64,000 nt of DNA from Gaetbulibacter saemankumensis DSM 17032 (GTDB taxonomy: Bacteria > Bacteroidota > Bacteroidia > Flavobacteriales > Flavobacteriaceae): positions 124,001 to 188,000 of the forward strand of contig NZ_AUDV01000005.1 of assembly GCF_000425645.1 (NCBI RefSeq), read 5' to 3'. How positions within the stretch are numbered: position 1 is the stretch's first letter; every line of letters starts with the position of its first letter. This document shows, one piece after another, positions 34,995 through 43,196 of the stretch. The notes under the pieces are model-generated. The model saw only the letters and a list, made by a program, of their open reading frames with translations, had not been told where the DNA came from and made no database searches. Both the position numbers and the translations under genes were made by a program.

Positions 34995-35029
34995 CATGAT
35001 TGACCGGTTTAAAACCAATTAGAATCATG
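34995..35029. repeat. Extended imperfect palindrome between two minus-strand genes
   Basis: CATGATT (34995-35001) is inverted as AATCATG (35023-35029). Inside, GGTTT (35006-35010) is inverted as AAACC (35012-35016) around one A. It lies in a 287-base gap, about 200 bases upstream of the GH3 fusion start and 55 bases past the stop of the gene at 35084. No T run follows, so an operator is as likely as a transcript end. The rest of the gap shows nothing else. Confidence 0.5.
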
Positions 35030-35083
35030 ATAAGACTTGCGCTTAATCTATCTAAAGCTTAAAAAGCAAGTATGACTAGAATA

Positions 35084-35569
35084 TTATTTAATAAAACGAC
35101 TATGCCAGCTGTCACTTGCAGGAACTTCCCAGTTTTCCTTAAACTCTGCAATATTAGTCACCAAATTATTAAATACAATCGTGTTTTTAGAAACCGCTTT
35201 ATCTTTAGCCATTTTTCTGAAATCGGCCAATGTTTTATGGGCTATGTATTCACCTTGTTTATAAGACACATTCATTTTATCCATCAAATCCACCTTATAA
35301 TCTTGTTCCAATTGCTGAATAAAACGCACTGAAGCATCGATAGAACACCCTGTTGCTTTATTTAAATTTTGATTTAAAGCTATTACAATAAACCGTTTAT
35401 ATTTTATTAAATAGCCTGCTTGCAAATCACTACCATGCGCAGTCCAATTCTCAATAAAAACATTTAATTTCCATTCAATTTCTTCAATTTCTTGCTCTGT
35501 AAACGAACGATTGGCTTGATATATCCAAACGCGTGATTCTTCAGGTAATGTATTAAAATCTACTAGCAT
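35084..35569 (-). CDS. Conserved Bacteroidota protein (often mislabelled ABC transporter ATPase)
   Basis: This 161-residue cytosolic protein has well-conserved blocks: LPEESRVWIYQANRSFT, NWTAHGSDLQAGY, GCSIDASVRFIQQLEQ, DLMDKMNVSYKQGE and the terminal DSWHSRFIK. I recognise the family from Flavobacteriia, where databases often call it an ABC transporter ATPase. There is no Walker A, Walker B or signature motif here, so that name is not supported. The GCSIDAS and NWTAHGSD motifs hint at an enzyme, but no reaction is known. It is the last gene of the five-gene run that begins with the SPOR amidase. Confidence 0.75.
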   Translation of the reverse strand: MLVDFNTLPEESRVWIYQANRSFTEQEIEEIEWKLNVFIENWTAHGSDLQAGYLIKYKRFIVIALNQNLNKATGCSIDASVRFIQQLEQDYKVDLMDKMNVSYKQGEYIAHKTLADFRKMAKDKAVSKNTIVFNNLVTNIAEFKENWEVPASDSWHSRFIK

Positions 35570-35589
35570 AATTCTTTTTTACTGCAAAT

Positions 35590-36381
35590 TTACAAATCTT
35601 GAGCGTTTGCAATTAACTCAGCTATATCCATAATAGCTACTTCTGATTCTTTTTCTTTTGATTTTACCCCATCGGTAATCATGGTGTTGCAAAACGGACA
35701 GCCGGCTGCTACAATTTCAGGTTTTACTTCTAAGGCCTGCTCGGTACGCTCTACATTTACTTCCTTATCCCCTTTTTCGGCTTCTTTAAACATCTGTGCG
35801 CCTCCTGCTCCACAACATAATCCATTGCGTTTACAATTTTTCATCTCTACCAATTCTGCCTCTAACTTCTGAATTAAATCACGAGGAGCTTCATACACAT
35901 CATTAGCACGACCTAAATAACAAGGATCATGAAAGGTAATTCGCTTGCCTTTAAATTTACCTCCTTCAACCGTTAATCTCCCCTCATTTAATAAGGTTTT
36001 CAAAAATTGGGTATGATGCATTACTTCATAATTACCTCCTAATGAAGGATATTCATTCTTGATGGTATTAAAACAATGCGGACAAGCCGTTACTATTTTT
36101 TTTACTTCGTAAGCATTAAGAATCTCGATATTTGTTACTGCCTGCATTTGAAACAAAAATTCATTTCCCGCCCGTTTAGCCGGATCTCCAGTACAGCTCT
36201 CTTCGGTCCCCAGAACAGCAAATTCAACACCTGCTTTATTTAAAAGCTTTACAAATGCTTTAGTAATTTTTTTTGCCCTGTCATCAAAACTCCCAGCGCA
36301 ACCAACCCAAAACAAAACTTCAGGTTGCTTTCCTTGCTCCATAAATTCTGCCATTGTTGGCACCTTAAGTAATTCACTCAT
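35590..36381 (-). CDS. CCG-domain Fe-S protein (HdrB/LutA-like)
   Basis: This 263-residue protein has two cysteine-rich CCG domains that bind Fe-S clusters in heterodisulfide-reductase-like redox complexes. Seen here: VGCAGSFDDRA, ACPHCFNTIKNEYP, HDPCYLGRAND, CKRNGLCCGAGGAQMF and AAGCPFCNTMITDG. It follows the membrane Fe-S protein by 10 bases. The two together look like HdrD/HdrE or GlpC-type modules that pass electrons between a soluble donor and menaquinone. The electron donor cannot be told from sequence. Confidence 0.9.
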   Translation of the reverse strand: MSELLKVPTMAEFMEQGKQPEVLFWVGCAGSFDDRAKKITKAFVKLLNKAGVEFAVLGTEESCTGDPAKRAGNEFLFQMQAVTNIEILNAYEVKKIVTACPHCFNTIKNEYPSLGGNYEVMHHTQFLKTLLNEGRLTVEGGKFKGKRITFHDPCYLGRANDVYEAPRDLIQKLEAELVEMKNCKRNGLCCGAGGAQMFKEAEKGDKEVNVERTEQALEVKPEIVAAGCPFCNTMITDGVKSKEKESEVAIMDIAELIANAQDL

Positions 36382-36391
36382 GATTAAGAGT

Positions 36392-37699
36392 TTATTCGTT
36401 TTTCCAATTTAATCGATCCATTTGGTTGTAAGGCCATGGCGCACCATTGTTTTCAATATTTGTCATCATATTATTTAACTCCATAGGCGCTGCCGATTGC
36501 TCCATTACCAAATAACGACGCATTTCTAATATTATCGATAAAGGATCTATACTTACCGGACATGCTTCAGTACAAGCATTACAGGTTGTACAAGCCCAAA
36601 TTTCTTCATTTGTTATATAATGGCCTAATAATTGTTTGCCATCATCTTTAAACTCTCCACTATTGGCATCTATATTTTTTCCAACTTCTTCCAGACGATC
36701 TCTGGTATCCATCATAATTTTGCGCGGCGATAATTTTTTACCGGTTTGATTTGCCGGACATTCACTCGTACAACGTCCACACTCTGTACATGTGTAAGCA
36801 TTCAATAATTGAATTCTGTTTAAATCGGTAACATCACTCGCTCCGAATTTTGCAGGTATTTCTTCATCCGAATCCTCAGCAGGTTCAGCAAATGGATCAA
36901 CGTTTGGATCCATCATCATTTTTACTTCTTTAGTAACGGCTTCCAAATTATTCAATTCACCCTTTGGTCTTAACTTGCCAAAATAAGTATTTGGAAACGC
37001 TAATAATATATGTAAATGCTTAGAAAAGTATAAATAATTTAAAAATACTAGGATTCCAGCGATATGCAACCACCAGGCCGTGCGCTCTATAATATGAAGT
37101 GTGTTTTCTGAAAGTTCGCTAAACCATGGCGCTATATACTGGCTTACAACATTTCCAGAATTCATAGCTTGAAAATGTACATCAGTCGCATTCATAATTA
37201 AGAATAGTGTCATTAACACCATCTCGAAATACAGTATGAAATTTGCATCATTCTTTGGCCAACTCGTCATCTCAGTTTTCCAAAAGCGTTGTAATTTTAT
37301 AATATTTCTACGAATCCAGAATATTACCACCGAAACAAAAACCAAAAGGGCTAGTATTTCAAATGTTCCTATTAATATATTATAAACAGAACCTATTGGC
37401 GAAAAAATACGGTGGGTCCCAAATATACCATCGATAATAATCTCTAATACTTCTATATTTATTACAATAAAACCAACATATACTATAAAGTGTAAAATAC
37501 CAGCTACAGGCCGCCTTACCATTTTACTCTGCCCAAAAGCAATCAAGGCCATATTTTTAAAACGTTCAGATTTGTTATCTGACACATCTATTTTATGTCC
37601 AAGTTTAATATTACGAATAAGCTTTTTTACATTTCGAGTAAAATATCCAATTCCTAAAACAAGTAAAACTAGAAAAAGTATGTTTGGTAAATATTGCAT
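36392..37699 (-). CDS. Membrane Fe-S protein (HdrE/NarI-like helices plus two 4Fe-4S sites)
   Basis: This protein of about 435 residues starts MQYLPNILFLVLLVLG. About five membrane helices with several His residues (for example FIVYVGFIVINIEVLE, WWLHIAGILVFLNYLYF) form a cytochrome-b-like quinone module. Two 4Fe-4S motifs follow: CTECGRCTSECPA and CTTCNACTEACPV. Such chains link a cytosolic Fe-S partner to the quinone pool. The CCG protein just downstream is the expected partner. ATG 37699 is chosen over a TTG three codons upstream. It is separated from mlaD by 16 bases and is part of the five-gene run. Confidence 0.88.
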   Translation of the reverse strand: MQYLPNILFLVLLVLGIGYFTRNVKKLIRNIKLGHKIDVSDNKSERFKNMALIAFGQSKMVRRPVAGILHFIVYVGFIVINIEVLEIIIDGIFGTHRIFSPIGSVYNILIGTFEILALLVFVSVVIFWIRRNIIKLQRFWKTEMTSWPKNDANFILYFEMVLMTLFLIMNATDVHFQAMNSGNVVSQYIAPWFSELSENTLHIIERTAWWLHIAGILVFLNYLYFSKHLHILLAFPNTYFGKLRPKGELNNLEAVTKEVKMMMDPNVDPFAEPAEDSDEEIPAKFGASDVTDLNRIQLLNAYTCTECGRCTSECPANQTGKKLSPRKIMMDTRDRLEEVGKNIDANSGEFKDDGKQLLGHYITNEEIWACTTCNACTEACPVSIDPLSIILEMRRYLVMEQSAAPMELNNMMTNIENNGAPWPYNQMDRLNWKNE

Positions 37700-37715
37700 G
37701 CGTAACAATTATAGG

Positions 37716-38639
37716 TTATTCCTGTTGATATGGGATTTCCTTTTTGGATAAAATTCTAAAATAGCGCTTTGGATGTAATTTTATATCTCTAAGCAGTTCT
37801 TCCATCTCTTTGGTAGCACCTTCAAGGTTATTATATAAAGCCTCATCTTTTAACAGCTTTCCTACTGAACCTTTTCCTGCTTCTAAATTGGCTAACACGT
37901 TATTCAAACGGGTTAAAGTTATATTCAGCGACTCAACCGTGCTCCCCATATCTGCTTCCTTTAAATCGGCAAGCATTATAGACAAATCTTCGCTAGAAGT
38001 TTCAAAATTATCTAGTGTAGAGGCAATAGTCTTCTTATTATCTATTAAATATCCATTTAAATAATCAGAAGTTTTCTCAAATGCTTTTAAAGTTTCATTT
38101 AATTGTGCAACAGTGCGTCTTAAACCACTTTCAGACTGATCGTTAACAACCTTATTTAAACTCACTATTAAGGAGTCTGCCGATTTCAAAGTAGATTCCA
38201 AATCCATACTCAATCCAGAAAAGTTTTTCGACAAACTACTTACTAAACCCACTTGTACTTCCGATTCTAACATATCACCTGGTTTAGCAGGCTCTCCTTC
38301 ATTACTTATTAAAATAGCCAATCCATTACCCCCCATCAATCCGGTTTCATACATACGTACTTTTGATTGATTAGAAAATTTCAAATCTTTACTGACGGAA
38401 AAAGACACTAGTGTTTTTCCTGTCTCGAAATCGTATGATATATCCTGAACCTTACCAATTGTATTACCTTTAATAGTAACTACCGAAGATTTAGTTAAGG
38501 CATTATAATCGAACTTTGTGTAATAAACTGCGTTCGCTTCAAATAAATTTTGACCTTTTAAATAATTAAACCCAAAAACAAACAGGGCAATCCCTGCTAA
38601 TACTAATGTACCCGTTTTTACTTCTCTAGATATTTTCAA
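37716..38639 (-). CDS. MlaD/MCE-family lipid-transport substrate-binding protein
   Basis: This protein of about 307 residues has one N-terminal helix (GTLVLAGIALFVFGFNYL) and an MCE domain (about 35-120: YTKFDYNALTKSSVVTIKGN, VRMYETGLMGGNGLAI). A long helical C-terminal part follows (about 125-300) with repeated LN..L/F.. heptads. It should act in the periplasm in phospholipid transport between membranes. No ATG is available: the start is TTG 38639 (MKISREVKTG), with another TTG two codons upstream. The ABC partners MlaE and MlaF are not nearby; only the amidase (57 bases upstream) and the Fe-S genes flank it. Confidence 0.9.
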   Translation of the reverse strand: MKISREVKTGTLVLAGIALFVFGFNYLKGQNLFEANAVYYTKFDYNALTKSSVVTIKGNTIGKVQDISYDFETGKTLVSFSVSKDLKFSNQSKVRMYETGLMGGNGLAILISNEGEPAKPGDMLESEVQVGLVSSLSKNFSGLSMDLESTLKSADSLIVSLNKVVNDQSESGLRRTVAQLNETLKAFEKTSDYLNGYLIDNKKTIASTLDNFETSSEDLSIMLADLKEADMGSTVESLNITLTRLNNVLANLEAGKGSVGKLLKDEALYNNLEGATKEMEELLRDIKLHPKRYFRILSKKEIPYQQE

Positions 38640-38701
38640 ATGCAAAAAATTTTATGAGACAAATTTAAGATAAATTTAAGACAAACCTTAAAAGATCTCG
38701 C

Positions 38702-39820
38702 CTAATTGTTAGTTGATTTTAAAGCCTCGTTTAAGCTTATTTTTTTACCATCTTTAAACGCGACTACAAAACAAGATTTATAACCTTTATTTTGAGCTTC
38801 AAGCTGTAATTTATTTGTTTCATTATAGTCTGAAGTGCTACCATAAAAATATTTATAAAGATTCGCTTCTTTAACTCTTGAGACATCTTCGAGTCCTTTA
38901 AAATTATAAGCCTTTGTTTCAATAGCCTTAGAACTTGCAGCAATCTGCACCTTATATATAACGGTATCTGAAAAATTAACGTCCGATTCCATTTTATCTT
39001 CTGCGGCAGCTATCGCATCTTCCCCACTATAATAACCAATATTGCCATCGATCGTGTGCTTATATTCTAAAATAGCATCTGCTACGGCCGTAGCAACCTC
39101 TCGTTGTCCTATTTTTGAATTTAAATAGCGTCCTTCTTCTTTATAAGTTAAAAAACCAGTTTCCACCAAAACACTTGGCATTACGGTTTGATGTAGAACT
39201 ACAAACCCAGCTTGCTTCACACCACGATTTTTGCGTTTTAATTTCGCTGTAAACTTATCTTGAATCAAACTAGCCAATTGAATGCTTTGATCTAAATATT
39301 CTTCCTGACTTAACAAAATACTCATTACAGATTCTGGGGAATTTGGGTCGAAACCACCGTAATTCTCCTCATAATCATCTTCTAAAAAAATAACAGAATT
39401 CTCGCGTTTTGCCACTTCAAAATTGGTTTGATTTCGGTGAGTTCCTAAAACAAAAGTCTCAGTTCCATGAGCTTGCGAACCATGAGCATTACAATGCACC
39501 GATACAAATAAATCGGCATCGGCTTTATTGGCTATGCTTCCACGCTCCTTCAAACTAATAAAAACATCTGTTTTACGTGTATAAACGACTTTTATATTAG
39601 GGTTCTTTTCAATAATACTACCTACTTCAAGTATAATTTTCAAGGCAATATCCTTCTCCTTATAACCATTTCCCATATTACCAGGGTCGTCACCTCCATG
39701 GCCTGCATCCAACACAACAACAAATTTCTTAGGTGGATTAGAGGCAAAACCCTTTGTAAATAAGGAAAACGTTAATAATGTTATAAAAGATACGAAAAGT
39801 AATTTGCTGTTCGTTTTCAT
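38702..39820 (-). CDS. N-acetylmuramoyl-L-alanine amidase with SPOR-like C-terminus
   Basis: This 372-residue secreted zinc amidase cleaves the bond between muramic acid and the stem peptide. A signal peptide (LFTKGFA) precedes an Amidase_3 domain (about 30-260). Ligands lie in VVLDAGHGGDDPGN (His), the GYKEKDIALK Glu, VSVHCNAH (His), and VETGFLTYKEEGRYL (catalytic Glu). Residues about 285-370 (YKVQIAASSKAIET... and the paired YKSCFVVAFKDGKKI) match a SPOR domain, which targets septal glycan. This suggests a role in cell division. It leads the five-gene minus-strand run and diverges from lptD. Confidence 0.92.
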   Translation of the reverse strand: MKTNSKLLFVSFITLLTFSLFTKGFASNPPKKFVVVLDAGHGGDDPGNMGNGYKEKDIALKIILEVGSIIEKNPNIKVVYTRKTDVFISLKERGSIANKADADLFVSVHCNAHGSQAHGTETFVLGTHRNQTNFEVAKRENSVIFLEDDYEENYGGFDPNSPESVMSILLSQEEYLDQSIQLASLIQDKFTAKLKRKNRGVKQAGFVVLHQTVMPSVLVETGFLTYKEEGRYLNSKIGQREVATAVADAILEYKHTIDGNIGYYSGEDAIAAAEDKMESDVNFSDTVIYKVQIAASSKAIETKAYNFKGLEDVSRVKEANLYKYFYGSTSDYNETNKLQLEAQNKGYKSCFVVAFKDGKKISLNEALKSTNN

Positions 39821-39861
39821 GGGACTAATTATATTGTTAAGCTTACAACTCCATTATTTAA

Positions 39862-39949
39862 TTAGATTTTAAACAGTTACGTTTTTTAATGCATTTCGAA
39901 CTTTCTTAAATCAAGAAATTTCAAAATCGAGGAACTGTTTAAAATTTAA
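39862..39949. repeat. 17-base inverted repeat in the amidase / lptD divergent region
   Basis: Arms 39862-39878 (core TTTTAAACAGTT) and 39933-39949 (core AACTGTTTAAAA) match at 16 of 17 positions; the core of 12 is perfect. In the 54-base spacer, TTTCTT (39902-39907) and AAGAAA (39913-39918) form a nested pair. The whole element lies between the two start regions, 40 bases upstream of the lptD -7 box. A two-site operator or a cruciform is possible. No gene ends here, so it is not a terminator. Confidence 0.65.
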
Positions 39950-39989
39950 ATTTTAATTGAATTATCAATCATTCACAGAAAAATATATG

Positions 39990-39997
39990 TAATTTTG
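39990..39997 (+). promoter_or_regulatory. -7 box of lptD
   Basis: TAATTTTG fits TAnnTTTG exactly. The first possible TTG start of the lptD frame (39995) lies inside this box, so a transcript from it would lack that codon. This supports the TTG at 40046 as the true start. No strong -33 TTG is seen. Confidence 0.5.
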
Positions 39998-40045
39998 ACT
40001 TTTCAAAAACCGAGCCATACTTTTACAAAAATACATTTAAAAGCG

Positions 40046-42757
40046 TTGCATACAAACAACTTTAAAATACTTTTTGCATTAAGTTTCACAGTGTTTATTA
40101 ACATGTTGAGCTTTGCCCAAGATATTCCATCCAAAGGTCGAACCATAAAGAGAAGCGAGAAAGACAGCTTGGTCATATCTGCAGACAGTCTTATTAACCC
40201 ACAACTGTCAGAAAAAAGTCAAGATACTACTTTGGTAGATTCGGTAAAACCTAAAAAAGAACTTTTAGAACATACGGTTACTTATCATGCCAACGATTAC
40301 ACCACCTTTAATCAAAAAGAACACAAGTTATATCTCTATAACGAGGCTAAAATAGACTATGGCGATATGAATATTAAAGCGGGTAGTATCATAATCGATT
40401 ATACAAAAAATACCGTTTACGCAAAAGGTATTATGGATACTACAGATGTGTATACCCAAAAACCCGTTTTTACACAAGGTTCTAATGTAGTAGAACCTGA
40501 TTCTATTGTTTTTAACACTAAAACAAAAAAAGCACTTATTTATAATAGTAAATCAGCACAGGGCGAAGGAACCGTGGTCGCTAATGTTACTAAAAAAGAA
40601 AACGACTCGGTTTACTTTATTAAAAATGCCAAATATACAACCTCTGAAAATTTAGAAGATCCAGAGTATTATATAAGACTTCGTAAAGCAAAAGTTGTTC
40701 CCGGAAAAAAGATAGTTACAGGTTTAGCTAACATATATATTTACGATGTACCTACTCCGTTGGGGCTTCCCTTTGGATTCTTTCCTCAATCGGAAAAACA
40801 AACTTCAGGAATTATTATTCCAACATTTGGTGAACAAAACAATAGAGGTTACTTTTTACAAAATGGTGGTTATTACTTTGCTATTAGCGACTATGTTGAT
40901 TTAGCAGCCTTAGGTGATTATTATACGAATGGAAGTTATGGTATGCGATTGGAAAGTAGTTATGCGAAACGTTACAAATTTAGAGGAAATTTAGCTGTAA
41001 GGTTTGAAAGTTTAATTAACAGTGAACGTGGCTTTCCGGATTATAGCAAAAGTACCATATACAATCTTAGATGGTCGCATAGTCAAGATTCTAAAGCAAG
41101 TCCCAATTCACGATTTTCGGCTTCTGTAAACCTTGGTAGTAGTAAATACTATCGTAATACTTTAAACCAAAACAATTCAGGTTCGTTCTTGAACAATACG
41201 TTGTCGTCTTCGGTATCTTACTCTAAAACTTTTCCCGGAGAACCACAGGTAAATATGAGTTTAACGGCAACGCATTCTCAAAATACAAACACCGAAGTTA
41301 TTAATATGACCCTGCCAACATTTCAAGGTAGTATTGGAAGAATGTACCCGTTTGCCTCAAAATCGGGATCGAAAAAAGGTATCATTCAAAATGTAAATTT
41401 ACAATATAATATCCGTGGTGAGAATCGAATAACAACTACAGATTCTTTATTTTTTAAGAAAGAAATGTTCGACGATGCCAAGGCTGGTTTTCAACACTCC
41501 ATTCCTTTAAGCACTAACTTTAAAGTTTTTAAACATTTCAGTTTAAGTGCTAGTACTAACTATAACGAAGTTTGGACCTTTAAAACCATCAGCAAATCTT
41601 TCGATCCTATAGAACGTGAAACGATTATTGAAGATGTTGAAGGTTTCGACTTATTCAGAACTTACAATTTCAGTACCAGTTTAGGAACTACTGTTTACGG
41701 TATGTTCAATTTCGAAAAGGAAGGAACAAATCGAAAAATAAAAGCCATCCGACATGTTATGCGTCCGTCTGTGAGTTATAACGTAAATCCAGGATTTGAT
41801 AAGTATTATGACACCTATGAAGTTATTAGCGCGGATGGATTAACCACTTCTGAAGTAGAATATAGCAGATTTGAACAAGGATTATTTGGTACACCAAATA
41901 AAAATTTCTCTAGTTCTATGGGCTTATCACTTTCAAATAATTTTGAAGCCAAAGTACGGGATAAAGACAGTACAGCCACAGAACCAAAAAAAGTGATTCT
42001 ACTTAATAATTTAAACTTTTCTACTGCCTATAATTTTGCTGGCGATTCATTACAATGGAATCCTGTAAGAGTCAGTGGTGGTACACAGTTTTTTAACAAC
42101 AAAATGAGCGTTAATTTTGGAGCTACATTAGACCCTTATGCTTTAGATAATAATAACAATAGGATTGACGAATTTAACATCAATAACGGCGGAAGTTTAT
42201 TTAGACTTACTAGTGCAAACTTAACTACAAGTTGGTCTATTTCAAGTAAAGACTCAAAATCTGATAAACGTAAAGAGCGTGCTATTGAAGAAAATGTTAG
42301 AAACGGGGGTCGTGATGACGATTTATTTGGTATTTCTCAAGATTTCGCCAGTGAACAATTTAACAACCAAGATAACGATGAAGATGATGATGAAAACAAC
42401 GCTAAAAACTCGCTTTATAATTATAAGATACCTTGGAGTTTAAGAGTAGCTTATGCAGTAAACTATTCAAACTCCAGACGAGAAAATCAAATATCCTCAC
42501 ATTCGCTTATGTTTTCTGGAGATATTAAATTATCAGATCGTTGGTCTGTGGGTGCTTCATCAGGTTACGATTTAAAAAATCTTGGCTTCACCTATACCCA
42601 ATTACGCTTTGAGCGTGATTTATTAAGTTGGAGAATGAATTTTAGCTGGGTACCTTTTAGCGAACGTAGCTCCTGGAATTTCTTTATAGGTATTAAATCT
42701 AGCATGCTTAAGGATCTTAAATACGAAAAACGTCGACAACCAGATATTCAACTTTAA
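40046..42757 (+). CDS. lptD: LPS-assembly outer-membrane protein LptD
   Basis: LptD inserts lipopolysaccharide into the outer leaflet. The protein of about 903 residues has a signal peptide (KILFALSFTVFINMLSFAQ), an OstA/LptA-like N-terminal domain (HTVTYHANDYTTFNQKEHKLYLYNEAKIDYG, with conserved K.VYAKGIMDT) and a long beta-barrel (about 230-900). The barrel includes PTPLGLPFGFFPQSEKQTSGIIIPTFGEQN, characteristic of LptD. An acidic loop DNDEDDDENN occurs late in the barrel. No ATG precedes the signal peptide. TTG 40046 (MHTNNFKILF) is preferred; TTG 39995 is inside the predicted promoter. ridA follows 19 bases later. Confidence 0.93.
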   Translation: MHTNNFKILFALSFTVFINMLSFAQDIPSKGRTIKRSEKDSLVISADSLINPQLSEKSQDTTLVDSVKPKKELLEHTVTYHANDYTTFNQKEHKLYLYNEAKIDYGDMNIKAGSIIIDYTKNTVYAKGIMDTTDVYTQKPVFTQGSNVVEPDSIVFNTKTKKALIYNSKSAQGEGTVVANVTKKENDSVYFIKNAKYTTSENLEDPEYYIRLRKAKVVPGKKIVTGLANIYIYDVPTPLGLPFGFFPQSEKQTSGIIIPTFGEQNNRGYFLQNGGYYFAISDYVDLAALGDYYTNGSYGMRLESSYAKRYKFRGNLAVRFESLINSERGFPDYSKSTIYNLRWSHSQDSKASPNSRFSASVNLGSSKYYRNTLNQNNSGSFLNNTLSSSVSYSKTFPGEPQVNMSLTATHSQNTNTEVINMTLPTFQGSIGRMYPFASKSGSKKGIIQNVNLQYNIRGENRITTTDSLFFKKEMFDDAKAGFQHSIPLSTNFKVFKHFSLSASTNYNEVWTFKTISKSFDPIERETIIEDVEGFDLFRTYNFSTSLGTTVYGMFNFEKEGTNRKIKAIRHVMRPSVSYNVNPGFDKYYDTYEVISADGLTTSEVEYSRFEQGLFGTPNKNFSSSMGLSLSNNFEAKVRDKDSTATEPKKVILLNNLNFSTAYNFAGDSLQWNPVRVSGGTQFFNNKMSVNFGATLDPYALDNNNNRIDEFNINNGGSLFRLTSANLTTSWSISSKDSKSDKRKERAIEENVRNGGRDDDLFGISQDFASEQFNNQDNDEDDDENNAKNSLYNYKIPWSLRVAYAVNYSNSRRENQISSHSLMFSGDIKLSDRWSVGASSGYDLKNLGFTYTQLRFERDLLSWRMNFSWVPFSERSSWNFFIGIKSSMLKDLKYEKRRQPDIQL

Positions 42758-42776
42758 AAACTGACATTTTACTTAA

Positions 42777-43157
42777 ATGAAAACAATAATTAACACCTCA
42801 AAAGCCCCTGCTCCTATAGGGCCTTATAGCCAGGCTATATTATACGGAAACACCCTTTATACCTCTGGTCAAATAGCCATTAATCCAGAAACTGGTGACT
42901 TAGTTTTAGAAGATATTCAATCTGAAACCACACAGGTAATGAAAAACATTAGTGCCGTATTAGAAGCTGCAGGCATGAATTTTAGCAACGTCATTAAATC
43001 TTCTATTTTTATTAGTAACATGGATGATTTTGGATTAATAAATGAGATTTATGGCAGTTATTTTGATGATGCTACGGCTCCAGCACGTGAAACCGTTCAA
43101 GTTGCCAGATTACCTAAAAATGTAAATGTAGAAATTAGTGTAATCGCAATGAAATAA
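42777..43157 (+). CDS. ridA: RidA-family enamine/imine deaminase
   Basis: This 126-residue protein of the YjgF/RidA family hydrolyses reactive enamines such as 2-aminoacrylate formed by threonine or serine dehydratases. Signatures: SKAPAPIGPYSQAI near the N-terminus, LYTSGQIAINPETG, and the closing segment ATAPARETVQVARLPKNVNVEISVIAMK with the catalytic Arg. Length and motif spacing are standard. It lies 19 bases after lptD and likely shares its transcript, which ends at the hairpin 43166-43189. Confidence 0.94.
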   Translation: MKTIINTSKAPAPIGPYSQAILYGNTLYTSGQIAINPETGDLVLEDIQSETTQVMKNISAVLEAAGMNFSNVIKSSIFISNMDDFGLINEIYGSYFDDATAPARETVQVARLPKNVNVEISVIAMK

Positions 43158-43165
43158 TATATCTT

Positions 43166-43196
43166 ACCAGCCTATTTTCCTAGGCTGGTTGATCTT
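43166..43196. terminator. Bidirectional terminator between ridA and the hybrid kinase gene
   Basis: ACCAGCCTA (43166-43174) pairs perfectly with TAGGCTGGT (43181-43189) around TTTTCC. On the plus strand TTGATCTTTTT follows. The second arm overlaps the last codons and the stop (43180-43182) of the convergent kinase gene. Confidence 0.75.

Noticed and set aside
35072-35332. Plus-strand frame opposite the small conserved protein
   Set aside because: It is the antisense shadow of the well-conserved minus-strand gene at 35084-35569, rich in Ile, Phe and Cys codons without a family match.
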